A stretch of 64,000 nucleotides of DNA from Streptosporangium minutum (GTDB taxonomy: Bacteria > Actinomycetota > Actinomycetes > Streptosporangiales > Streptosporangiaceae), in the NCBI RefSeq assembly GCF_002149035.1, contig NZ_NGFP01000003.1:301-64300 (forward strand), written 5' to 3'. The position numbers and the translations under genes are program-made. Shown here one piece after another: positions 56,868-64,000 of the stretch. Within the stretch, counting starts at the first letter, position 1. Every line of letters begins with the position of its first letter. Below the pieces are notes generated by a model, which was given only the letters and a program-made list of their open reading frames with translations, ran no database searches and was not told where the DNA came from.

Positions 56868-57782
56868 CTACCAGCCGCGCTCGGCCAGGCGGTGCGGGGC
56901 CGGGATGTCGTCGACGTTGATGCCGACCATGGCCTCGCCCAGACCGCGGGAGACCTTGGCGATGACGTCCGGGTCGTCGTAGAACGTGGTGGCCTTGACG
57001 ATCGCGGCGGCGCGCTGGGCCGGGTTGCCGGACTTGAAGATGCCCGACCCGACGAACACGCCCTCGGCGCCGAGCTGCATCATCATCGCGGCGTCGGCCG
57101 GGGTGGCGATGCCGCCGGCGGTGAAGAGCACGACCGGCAGCTTGCCGGTCTTGGCGACCTCGGCGACCAGCTCGTACGGCGCCTGCAGCTCCTTGGCCGC
57201 GACGAACAGCTCGTCCTCGGGCAGCGAGGACAGGCGCTTGAGCTCACCCCGGATCTTGCGCATGTGGGTGGTGGCGTTGGAGACGTCACCGGTGCCCGCC
57301 TCGCCCTTGGAGCGGATCATCGCCGCGCCCTCGGTGATGCGGCGCAGCGCCTCGCCCAGGTTGGTCGCACCGCAGACGAAGGGCACGGTGAACTGCCACT
57401 TGTCGATGTGGTTGGCGAAGTCGGCGGGGGTCAGCACCTCGGACTCGTCGACGTAGTCGACGCCGAGCGACTGGAGCACCTGGGCCTCGACGAAGTGACC
57501 GATGCGGGCCTTGGCCATGACCGGGATCGAGACGGCGGCGATGATGCCGTCGATCATGTCGGGGTCGCTCATCCGGGAGACGCCACCCTGGGCGCGGATG
57601 TCGGCGGGGACCCGCTCGAGCGCCATGACGGCGACGGCTCCGGCGTCCTCGGCGATCTTGGCCTGCTCGGCGTTGACGACGTCCATGATGACGCCGCCCT
57701 TGAGCATCTCTGCCATGCCGCGCTTCACCCGGGCGGTTCCGGTGACGGCGGTCTCGGTGACTTCGGGCGTGCTGCTGGACAC
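56868..57782 (-). CDS. pdxS: pyridoxal 5'-phosphate synthase lyase subunit
   Basis: Forms PLP from ribose 5-phosphate, glyceraldehyde 3-phosphate and ammonia in a dodecamer with PdxT. About 304 residues, a TIM barrel. [19 protein letters not shown], the signature [19 protein letters not shown], and [10 protein letters not shown] lysine/arginine sites are intact. GTG 57782 follows GAGG. Followed by a strong terminator; a long palindrome lies upstream. Confidence 0.96.
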   Translation of the reverse strand: MSSSTPEVTETAVTGTARVKRGMAEMLKGGVIMDVVNAEQAKIAEDAGAVAVMALERVPADIRAQGGVSRMSDPDMIDGIIAAVSIPVMAKARIGHFVEAQVLQSLGVDYVDESEVLTPADFANHIDKWQFTVPFVCGATNLGEALRRITEGAAMIRSKGEAGTGDVSNATTHMRKIRGELKRLSSLPEDELFVAAKELQAPYELVAEVAKTGKLPVVLFTAGGIATPADAAMMMQLGAEGVFVGSGIFKSGNPAQRAAAIVKATTFYDDPDVIAKVSRGLGEAMVGINVDDIPAPHRLAERGW

Positions 57783-57872
57783 GGTCTCTACCTCACGACG
57801 GCTGGTTGCGGAACATGGGCCGTCCGCGGGGACGGCCACCACGTCTCCATGGTAGGCGCTGATCCGCCTGTC

Positions 57873-57901
57873 CCCTTACACGACAAGTTGTCGTGTAAGG
57901 G
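57873..57901. promoter_or_regulatory. perfect 29-bp palindrome upstream of pdxS
   Basis: Half-site CCCTTACACGACAA (57873-57886) and its exact complement (57888-57901) flank a single central base. It is 90 bp before the pdxS start and 86 bp after the stop of the lipoprotein gene, and lacks a T-run. It could be an operator (a regulator of PLP synthesis is a guess) or a terminator. Confidence 0.65.
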
Positions 57902-57987
57902 CGATCTTCTTGGACATCATGTAGGGCGGCGGCGCGGCCGGGAGGGCCGGCGGGCCGGGACGCGGCCGGCGGCGCCGGGCCCGGAGG

Positions 57988-59001
57988 TCAGGGGATGACG
58001 GGCTTGCGGGCGGCCAGGACGACCCACACCTGCCCGGGGGCGAAGTTCATCGGCTCCCCCGCCTCGGTGGTGAAGACGGTGCCGTCCTCCTCCGACTCAC
58101 GTGACCACCTGGCCTTGAAGGCCTTGCCGTCGCGGAGCACGATCGCGCTGCCCTTGCCGGTGCTGTGCACCAGGGGCGTGTAGCTCTGGTTCTTGTCGTG
58201 GAACTCCGAGCGCTCGGTCTTGGTGTACTGCACGACGATCGTCGGCGCGCCGAGCTGGCCGCCCTCGGCCGCCATGTCCTTCGCGCCGTCCTGCCAGATC
58301 AGCCACTTGCCGGTGGCCTCCGACCAGCTGAAGGTGAAGCGGGCGGCCGGGTACTTCACGCTGAACGTCTTCTTGGGCACGCCGCCCTCGGGGGCGTCGC
58401 CGAAGGTGAATCCGACGTCCTTGGCCCTGGTCGCCTTGGGCGCCTGGGCCAGCAGCTCCCTGGTGTTGGCGAACAGGTTGTAGGGCGCGTAACGGCCCGG
58501 CTGGCGGAAGTAGGCGCCCGGCGCCCGGCTGTCGGAGACGTCGAACAGCGACGACTGCGCGATGATGGGAAGCATCTTGGTCTGCGCGCCCGAGTAGGCG
58601 AAGGCGGGCTTGCCGAACTGCGGCACGATGTGCAGGTCGGATATCCGGGCGCTGCGGACCGGGCCGATCTTGGGCGGGATCTTCGAGGAGAAGATCGCCA
58701 TCAGTCGCGTCAGGCCCGCCTCGACCTGCTCGACATAGACGATGTCGGCGCTTTTGAGGCCGAGCTGCGGCTTGCCGGCCGAGGTGTTCTCGATCTTCGC
58801 CGCGAGCACGGCCCTGCGGGCGGCCCCGGGGAGCCCGGTGAAGGGATGGGTCGGCTCGGGAGTCGGGGTCGCGTCCGCGGGCGGGGCGGTGGCCGCCTGC
58901 GGGTTCTTCCCCGGGGCCGGTTCATCGGAGGAACAGGCCGCGGCCGGAGCCAGGACGGCGACTCCCGCCAGCGTGACGGCGATCATCCGGGGCACCCGCA
59001 C
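57988..59001 (-). CDS. DUF3048 (YerB-like) lipoprotein
   Basis: 337 residues. A type II signal peptide with the lipid-modified Cys23 in LAPAAACSS is followed by a Pro/Ala/Thr linker (24-53), then the DUF3048 N-terminal domain (LAAKIENTSAGKPQLGLKSADIVYVEQVEAGLTRL) and the C-terminal part FTFSWSEATGKWLIWQDG. Family is of unknown function, cell-surface in Gram-positives. GTG 59001 has GAGGAG seven bases upstream. Confidence 0.92.
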   Translation of the reverse strand: MRVPRMIAVTLAGVAVLAPAAACSSDEPAPGKNPQAATAPPADATPTPEPTHPFTGLPGAARRAVLAAKIENTSAGKPQLGLKSADIVYVEQVEAGLTRLMAIFSSKIPPKIGPVRSARISDLHIVPQFGKPAFAYSGAQTKMLPIIAQSSLFDVSDSRAPGAYFRQPGRYAPYNLFANTRELLAQAPKATRAKDVGFTFGDAPEGGVPKKTFSVKYPAARFTFSWSEATGKWLIWQDGAKDMAAEGGQLGAPTIVVQYTKTERSEFHDKNQSYTPLVHSTGKGSAIVLRDGKAFKARWSRESEEDGTVFTTEAGEPMNFAPGQVWVVLAARKPVIP

Positions 59002-59119
59002 GGCTCATCTCCTCAAATCGGCCACGAAACGCCCAAGAGCTTACCTGTGCCCGACTTACCGGATACCCCCCTTTGTGTGCGTCCTATTCACCTGACCGAT
59101 ATCTCGCTGCCTGCGCGTC

Positions 59120-59659
59120 CTATTCGGCGGCGAGGGCCTGCGGGGGCGTGTCGTCGATCTCGAAGAAATCCGGATACTCCGTGTGCCCGGCCAGTCGTAA
59201 CGTGCGCGCGAGCCAGCGGCGCTGGGCCGCGCGGGTCACGCCGACCGCGTTGTTGTAGAAGCGGCGCGAGTAGAGCACCTTGGCCACCGCGGCGCCGAGC
59301 TCCTCCAGCAGGTCGGTGCCCGCCGGGGTGGCGGCCACCCGGTCACGGAAGCGCTCCTGGTCGACCACCGCCCGCAGGGTGCGCGACAGGTCGCTCTCGG
59401 CGTGCTCGCGCTCCTCGGGCCCCGCCGTACGGGCCTCGTGGGCCGCCGCGGCCAGCACCAGGCTCGTGGCCGGGTCGAGGACGCGGGACGCCGCCAGTTC
59501 CAGGCAGACGGCGGTCCGCCGTACCAGGGCGGCGTCCAGGGACTCGCGGGCCAGCTCCAGCCGGATGTGGAGCCGGTCCAGCCGGCCCGCCCGCCAGGAG
59601 ATGTAGACGGCGGTGAGCAGCACGATCGCGCCCACCACCAGGATCAGCGTGGTGGTCAC
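59120..59659 (-). CDS. small membrane-anchored protein in pimA operon
   Basis: 179 residues: one N-terminal helix (about residues 4-22, LILVVGAIVLLTAVYISW), then a soluble helical domain with the string RLDRLHIRLELARESLDAALVRR, reminiscent of LemA-type proteins, but I cannot assign a family firmly. GTG 59659 overlaps the pimA stop by 4 bp (GTGA), so it is translationally coupled to PIM synthesis. No catalytic motif is seen. Confidence 0.85.
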   Translation of the reverse strand: MTTTLILVVGAIVLLTAVYISWRAGRLDRLHIRLELARESLDAALVRRTAVCLELAASRVLDPATSLVLAAAAHEARTAGPEEREHAESDLSRTLRAVVDQERFRDRVAATPAGTDLLEELGAAVAKVLYSRRFYNNAVGVTRAAQRRWLARTLRLAGHTEYPDFFEIDDTPPQALAAE

Positions 59660-60783
59660 GGCGTGTCGTCCTCCTCCACCCCGGCTGTGCTGGCCACGGT
59701 CTCGTAGACGCGCAGGACGTCGCGGGCGACCGTGGACCAGTCGTACTTCCGGACGGCCTGGCGGGCCTCCTGCGACAGCTTGGCCCGGCGGTCGGGAGCG
59801 TCGAGCAGTGCGGCGGCCTCGCGGGCGAGCGACCCGGCGTCGCCGGTCTCGAACAGCGCCCCGGCCTGGCCGTCGTCGAGCACCTTGCGGAAGGCCGGGA
59901 TGTCGCTGGCCAGGATCGCGGCACCGGCCGACATCGCCTCGGTGAGCACGATGCCGAAGCTCTCGCCGCCCAGGTTGGGCGCGCAGAACACGTCCACCGA
60001 GTGGTAGGCGCGGACCTTGTCCTCCTCGCTGACCATGCCGAGCAGGCCGATCCTGTCATGGAAGCGGGCCGGGACCTTCTCCAGCACCTCGCCGGCGTCG
60101 CCGGGCCCGGCGACGAGCAGGCGCAGCCGGGGCCGCTCGGCCGCCAGCAGGGTGAACGCCTCCAGCAGCACCGGCAGGCCCTTGCGGGGCTCGTCCATCC
60201 GGCCGAGGAAGCCGATCACCTCGCCCTCGTCCCAACCCGGCAGCGGCTCGGCCTCGCTGTAGCGGCTGACCGTCACCCCGTTCGGGATGAGCACGGCGTC
60301 GCCGCCGATGAACTCGACCAGGGTCTTCCTGGCCGCGTCCGACACCGCGATCCGGGCCGTGATCTTCTCCAGCGCGCTCGTGATCACGGGCGACGCGACC
60401 GAGAACGCCCGGGAACGGCCGTAGGAGGCGTGGAAGGTGCCCACGATCGGCCCCCTGGCCACCCAGCAGGCGAGCAGGCCCACCGAGGGGATGAACGGTT
60501 CGTGCACGTGCAGCACGTCGAAGCGGCCCTCGCGCACCCAGCGGCGCACCCGGTTGGCCGACAGGAACCCGAACGACATCCTGGCCACCGACCCGTTGAA
60601 GGGGACGGGGACCGCGCGGCCGACCGAGGTCACGTACGGCGGCAGCGACGCGTCGTCGCCCGCCGGCGCGATCACCTGAACCTGGTGACCGTCCTCCATC
60701 AGCGCCTCGGCGAGGTCGCGGATGTGCACCTGCACGCCGCCCGGCACGTCCCACATGTAGGGACAGACGATGCCGATCCTCAT
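59656..60783 (-). CDS. pimA: phosphatidylinositol alpha-mannosyltransferase PimA
   Basis: GT4-family GDP-mannose-dependent enzyme that adds the first mannose to phosphatidylinositol. 375 residues of the GT-B fold. MRIGIVCPYMWDVPGGVQVH, RAVPVPFNGSVARMSFG, the substrate-site His118 in TFHAS, GRMDEPRKGLPVLLEA and CAPNLGGESFGIVLTEAM closely follow mycobacterial PimA. Start ATG 60783. Follows patA by about 90 bp. Confidence 0.93.
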   Translation of the reverse strand: MRIGIVCPYMWDVPGGVQVHIRDLAEALMEDGHQVQVIAPAGDDASLPPYVTSVGRAVPVPFNGSVARMSFGFLSANRVRRWVREGRFDVLHVHEPFIPSVGLLACWVARGPIVGTFHASYGRSRAFSVASPVITSALEKITARIAVSDAARKTLVEFIGGDAVLIPNGVTVSRYSEAEPLPGWDEGEVIGFLGRMDEPRKGLPVLLEAFTLLAAERPRLRLLVAGPGDAGEVLEKVPARFHDRIGLLGMVSEEDKVRAYHSVDVFCAPNLGGESFGIVLTEAMSAGAAILASDIPAFRKVLDDGQAGALFETGDAGSLAREAAALLDAPDRRAKLSQEARQAVRKYDWSTVARDVLRVYETVASTAGVEEDDTP

Positions 60784-60874
60784 TGCTCTCCCACCGCCCC
60801 TCGTCCGCCTCGCGGAGAGCCCGCTCCGTCGTGCTCCCCCCTCCGCTCACCGTGCCGGACCCGGCCGCGCCTTC

Positions 60875-61789
60875 TCATCCGCGGGGCTCCAGATCCTCGA
60901 GCCAGAGCCGCTGGAGCATGTGCCAGTCCTCCGGGTGCTCGGTGATGCCCTTCTCGAAGACCGTGGCCAGGTCCTGCATGACGGCGGCCACCTTCTCCTT
61001 CCGGGTGCCCTCGGCGGGGACCGCGATCTCCTGGTGGAACTGCAGACCCCAGTCGCGCCCCTCGAAGTAGAGGATCGCCGGGATCAGAGCGGCACCGGTG
61101 TGCACCGCCAGCAGGCCGGGACCGGCGGGCATGCGCGTGGCCGAGCCGAAGAACTGCACCTCGACGCCCTTGGCGGTCAGGTCGCGCTCGGCGGGCAGGG
61201 CGACCGGCCGGCCGGCCCGCAGCCGCTGCGCCAGGGTGCCGAAGGTGTGGCTCTCCCCGCCGGTGAGCGGCAGCACCTCCATGCCCAGTCCCTCGCGGAA
61301 GGCGGTGTAGCGGTGGAAGAGCGACTCGGGCCTGAGCCGCTCGGCGACGGTGGTGAACGGGTGACCCTTGGCGACGAACCAGGCGCCCGCCTGGTCCCAG
61401 TTGCCCATGTGCGGCAGGGCCAGGACCACCCCGCGGCCCTTGGCCAGGTTGTCGTAGACCTGCTCGTCGCCGACGACCTTCATCCGGGAGAGGATCTCCT
61501 CGGCGGGCATGGAGGGCAGCCGGAACACCTCGTGGAAGTAGCGGAAGTAGGAGCGCATGCCCTCGCGGCTCAGCTCCCGGATCGCCGGATCGTCCGGCGA
61601 GGTGCCCCTGACCCGGGCGAGGTTGGCCTCCAGCCGGCGGACCGATCCGCCGTGGCGCTTCCAGAGACGGTCGGCGGCCTTGCGGAAGGCCCAGGCGGTG
61701 AGGCGTTCGGGGAGGCGGGGCACGAGCGTCCAGCCGGCGCCGAAACCGGCGGCGACGAGACGATCCTGCAAGGACGGCTTGTCGGTCAT
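60875..61789 (-). CDS. patA: phosphatidylinositol mannoside acyltransferase PatA
   Basis: Acylates the mannose of PIM1/PIM2 at the inner membrane face. About 304 residues of the lipid-A acyltransferase-like fold. The H-x4-D motif is His127/Asp132 in ALPHMGNWDQAG, and the catalytic-base Glu201 is in VALPAERDLT, near-identical numbering to the mycobacterial enzyme as I recall it. ATG 61789 follows GGGAGAG. Second gene of pgsA1-patA-pimA. Confidence 0.93.
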   Translation of the reverse strand: MTDKPSLQDRLVAAGFGAGWTLVPRLPERLTAWAFRKAADRLWKRHGGSVRRLEANLARVRGTSPDDPAIRELSREGMRSYFRYFHEVFRLPSMPAEEILSRMKVVGDEQVYDNLAKGRGVVLALPHMGNWDQAGAWFVAKGHPFTTVAERLRPESLFHRYTAFREGLGMEVLPLTGGESHTFGTLAQRLRAGRPVALPAERDLTAKGVEVQFFGSATRMPAGPGLLAVHTGAALIPAILYFEGRDWGLQFHQEIAVPAEGTRKEKVAAVMQDLATVFEKGITEHPEDWHMLQRLWLEDLEPRG

Positions 61790-61800
61790 CGCTCTCCCGA

Positions 61801-62418
61801 TCAGCGGAGGGTCTGGGGCGGGACGGAGACGGCCTGGCGGCGGACGTGCAGCAGGCGCTGGCCGACGGTGACCGCGCTGGCGGCGGCGAGCAGCCAGAGC
61901 CCGGCGGCCAGGATGTAGGGCACGCCGAGGCCGCCGAGACCGGCGGAGACCAGGCCGACGACCAGGCGCTCGGGCCGTTCCGCCAGGCCGACGTCGCACG
62001 TCATGCCCAGCCCCTCGGCCCTGGCCTTGACGTAGGACACCACCGCGCCGGCCACCAGGCAGAACAGCGCGACCCCGGCCAGCACCCGCTGGTCGCTCAC
62101 CACGAACCAGATCGCCAGCCCGGAGAAGATCCCGGCGTCGCCCACCCGGTCGAGGGTGGAGTCGAGGAAGGCGCCCCAGAGGCTTCCCTTCCCGACCATC
62201 CTGGCCATGACCCCGTCGAGAAGGTCCGCCAGCACGAAAAACGTGATCACCACCGTGCCGGGGAACAACTCACCACGGGGGTAGAAGAAGAGGGCCGCGG
62301 CGACGGTGCCGAGCGTGCCGACCGCGGTGACCACGTTGGGGCTGATCCCTCGGCGGGCGAGCGCCCTGCCCAGGGGGGTCAAGACTCGGGTTACGGCGGG
62401 GCGCAGAAGTTTCAGCAT
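61801..62418 (-). CDS. pgsA1: phosphatidylinositol phosphate synthase
   Basis: CDP-alcohol phosphatidyltransferase of about 205 residues that makes phosphatidylinositol phosphate from CDP-diacylglycerol and inositol phosphate. The CDP-OH-P motif is complete in DLLDGVMARMVGKGSLWGAF and DSTLDRVGD. Six hydrophobic segments. The position before patA and pimA supports the PI branch rather than phosphatidylglycerol. ATG 62418. Confidence 0.93.
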   Translation of the reverse strand: MLKLLRPAVTRVLTPLGRALARRGISPNVVTAVGTLGTVAAALFFYPRGELFPGTVVITFFVLADLLDGVMARMVGKGSLWGAFLDSTLDRVGDAGIFSGLAIWFVVSDQRVLAGVALFCLVAGAVVSYVKARAEGLGMTCDVGLAERPERLVVGLVSAGLGGLGVPYILAAGLWLLAAASAVTVGQRLLHVRRQAVSVPPQTLR

Positions 62419-62614
62419 CGCGCTCTGATCGTAGGCCAATCCGCATGTGAGCGTGCATCCAACGCTCCGCAAGCGGATCGGCCCGGAGCTCTTGTGATAT
62501 TCGCCACATGGGTATTTGGTGAACAGACCGCGTCCTCGCAGTGTACGGACGCGGCAGCGGACCCGAGGGTGTGGCCGCACCTGGCCGCGCTCCGGCAACG
62601 ACGCGGGAGGCGAC
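62419..62614. other. divergent promoter region pgsA1 / EF-G-like gene
   Basis: About 196 bp between two divergent genes must hold both promoters. I see no strong hexamer pair and no palindrome. It is a little less GC-rich around TTTGGTGAAC (62516-62525). Confidence 0.4.
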
Positions 62615-64000
62615 GTGGCAGAGAAGGCAACCGGCGGGGCAGCGGGAGCCGCGGGGAGGGCGCCCGCGGCCGACCGGCCGGACATGGTGAGGAATGTCGT
62701 GCTGGTCGGCCATTCCGGTGCGGGGAAGACGACGCTCGTGGAGGCGCTCCTGGCCGCCACCCGGACCGTCCAGCGGCCCGGCCGGGTCGAGGACGGCACC
62801 ACGGTCAGCGACTTCGACGAGGTCGAGGTGCGCCAGCAGCGCTCGGTGAACCTGACCGTCGCCCCGGTGGTCCACAACGACATCAAGATCAACCTGCTGG
62901 ACACCCCCGGCTACGCCGACTTCGTCGGCGACCTGCGCGCCGGGCTGCGCGCGGCCGACGCGGCGCTGTTCGTGGTCTCGGCGTCCGAGGGCGTGGACGG
63001 CCTGACCCGGATGCTGTGGGAGGAGTGCGCCACGGTCGGGATGCCGCGGGCGGTCGTGATCACGAAGATCGACCACCAGCGGGCCGACTTCGAGGAGGCC
63101 CTCACCGCCTGCCAGGACCTCTTCGGCGAGGGAGTGGCCCCGCTGTACCTCCCGGTGGTCACCAACGGCCGGATGAACGGCCTGATCGGGCTGCTGACCC
63201 AGAAGTTCTACAACTACGCCACCGGCACCCGGACCGAGAACGCCCCGGGGTCCTCCTACGAGGACCAGATCGAGCAGTACCGCGGCGCCCTGATCGAGGG
63301 GATCATCCAGGAGAGCGAGGACGAGTCCCTGATGGACCGTTACCTCTCCGGGGAGGAGATCGACACCAAGGTCCTCATCGACGACCTGGAGAAGGCGGTC
63401 GCGCGCGGCGGCTTCTACCCGGTGCTCGCCACCGGGACCGGCGTGGGCGCGACGGAGGTCCTCGAACTCATCACCCAGGGCTTCCCCTCCCCCCTGGAGC
63501 ACCCGATGCCGGAGATCACCGAGATCGACGGCACGCCGGTCGCCGGCATCGCCTGCGACCCCGAAGGACCGCTGGTGGCCGAGGTCGTCAAGACCACCAG
63601 CGACCCCTACGTGGGCCGGATCAGCCTGGTGCGGGTGTTCTCCGGGACGCTGCGCCCGGACATGACCGTGCACGTCTCGGGACACGGCATGGCCGACCGC
63701 GGTCATGAGGACCACGACGTGGACGAGCGCATCGGCGCGCTGTCCTCGCCCCTGGGCAGGCACCAGCGCACGACCGGCAAATGCGTGGCCGGCGACATCG
63801 TCGCGGTGGCCAAGCTGTCGCGCGCGGAGACCGGCGACACCCTTTCCGACAAGGACCGGCCGCTGCTGATGACCTCCTGGACGATGCCCGAACCGCTGCT
63901 GCCGGTGGCGATCCAGGCCAGGTCCAAGGCGGACGACGACAAGCTGGGCCAGGCGCTGCAGCGGCTGGTCGCCGAGGACCCCACGCTCCGGCTGGAGAAC
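62615..64000 (+). CDS. elongation factor G-like GTPase, cut by window edge
   Basis: The first 462 residues of an EF-G-like (FusA2/EF-G2 type) translational GTPase; the frame runs off the window without a stop. After an Ala/Gly-rich lead (residues 1-22) the G domain has the P-loop VGHSGAGKTTL, switch-region and DTPGYADF, and TKID in place of NKxD. A second domain with FSGTLRPDMTVHVSG follows. GTG 62615 has GGGAGG upstream. The role may differ from canonical EF-G; a second EF-G is usual in the lineage. Confidence 0.9.
   Translation, partial: MAEKATGGAAGAAGRAPAADRPDMVRNVVLVGHSGAGKTTLVEALLAATRTVQRPGRVEDGTTVSDFDEVEVRQQRSVNLTVAPVVHNDIKINLLDTPGYADFVGDLRAGLRAADAALFVVSASEGVDGLTRMLWEECATVGMPRAVVITKIDHQRADFEEALTACQDLFGEGVAPLYLPVVTNGRMNGLIGLLTQKFYNYATGTRTENAPGSSYEDQIEQYRGALIEGIIQESEDESLMDRYLSGEEIDTKVLIDDLEKAVARGGFYPVLATGTGVGATEVLELITQGFPSPLEHPMPEITEIDGTPVAGIACDPEGPLVAEVVKTTSDPYVGRISLVRVFSGTLRPDMTVHVSGHGMADRGHEDHDVDERIGALSSPLGRHQRTTGKCVAGDIVAVAKLSRAETGDTLSDKDRPLLMTSWTMPEPLLPVAIQARSKADDDKLGQALQRLVAEDPTLRLEN

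Overview
The window is high-GC DNA with tightly overlapping genes, frequent GTG and TTG starts, and GC-rich hairpin terminators. The gene content is that of a free-living actinobacterium: a complete phosphatidylinositol-mannoside start operon (pgsA1-patA-pimA), an Eis-like acetyltransferase, a PdxS/PdxT pyridoxal-phosphate synthase, a bifunctional RelA and a CYP107-like P450. The family Streptosporangiaceae or a near relative is my inference from general gene order and has not been tested. Almost everything is chromosomal core. I see no phage, insertion sequence, CRISPR array, tRNA gene or integron.

Layout. 1-600 (minus): leader and three tandem promoters of an rRNA operon whose 16S gene lies beyond the left edge. 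616-11273 (minus): tyrS, a 3-methyladenine DNA glycosylase gene, and the complete arginine pathway transcribed argC-argJ-argB-argD-argF-argR-argG-argH, mostly with overlapping start and stop codons, behind a candidate ArgR-controlled promoter. 11542-14596 (plus): an acyl-CoA synthetase behind a TetR-type palindrome, then an MFS exporter. 14710-22089 (minus): a small RraB-like protein, pheT-pheS, a PAS histidine kinase, a SpoU-type methyltransferase, and infC-rpmI-rplT, with infC apparently starting at AUC behind an attenuator-like hairpin. 22480-23810 (plus): a PadR regulator coupled to a membrane protein. 23785-30828 (minus): aroE, two tandem mltG paralogues, yqgF, alaS and two small membrane or cell-envelope proteins. 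31056-32933 (minus): rarA and a DUF2231-like membrane protein. 33135-35423 (plus): a membrane-anchored cyclophilin and a P450 preceded by two CRP-like sites 63 bp apart. 35485-39181 (minus): aspS, hisS and a metallo-beta-lactamase-fold hydrolase. 39330-41488 (plus): a second cyclophilin and a DUF349 protein. 41806-50742 (minus): relA, apt, secF-secD-yajC and ruvB-ruvA-ruvC. 50828-54769 (minus): Eis-like acetyltransferase, CPA1 antiporter, yebC and pdxT. 54840-57782 (minus): a marR-MFS pair inserted between pdxT and pdxS. 57988-62418 (minus): a DUF3048 lipoprotein, a small membrane protein, pimA, patA and pgsA1. 62615-64000 (plus, cut by the edge): an EF-G-like GTPase.

Functionally the window groups amino-acid and cofactor synthesis (Arg, chorismate, PLP), translation (five aminoacyl-tRNA synthetases, IF3, L35, L20), protein export (SecDF-YajC), Holliday-junction processing (RuvABC, YqgF, RarA), stringent response (RelA next to Apt) and envelope building (MltG pair, PIM synthesis).

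I did not find a wholly new multi-gene system. The most unusual items are regulatory or local: the paired CRP-like sites before the P450, a perfect 29-bp palindrome upstream of pdxS, a tandem MarR operator on an apparently leaderless gene, the split pdxS/pdxT locus, the mltG duplication, and the AUC start of infC.
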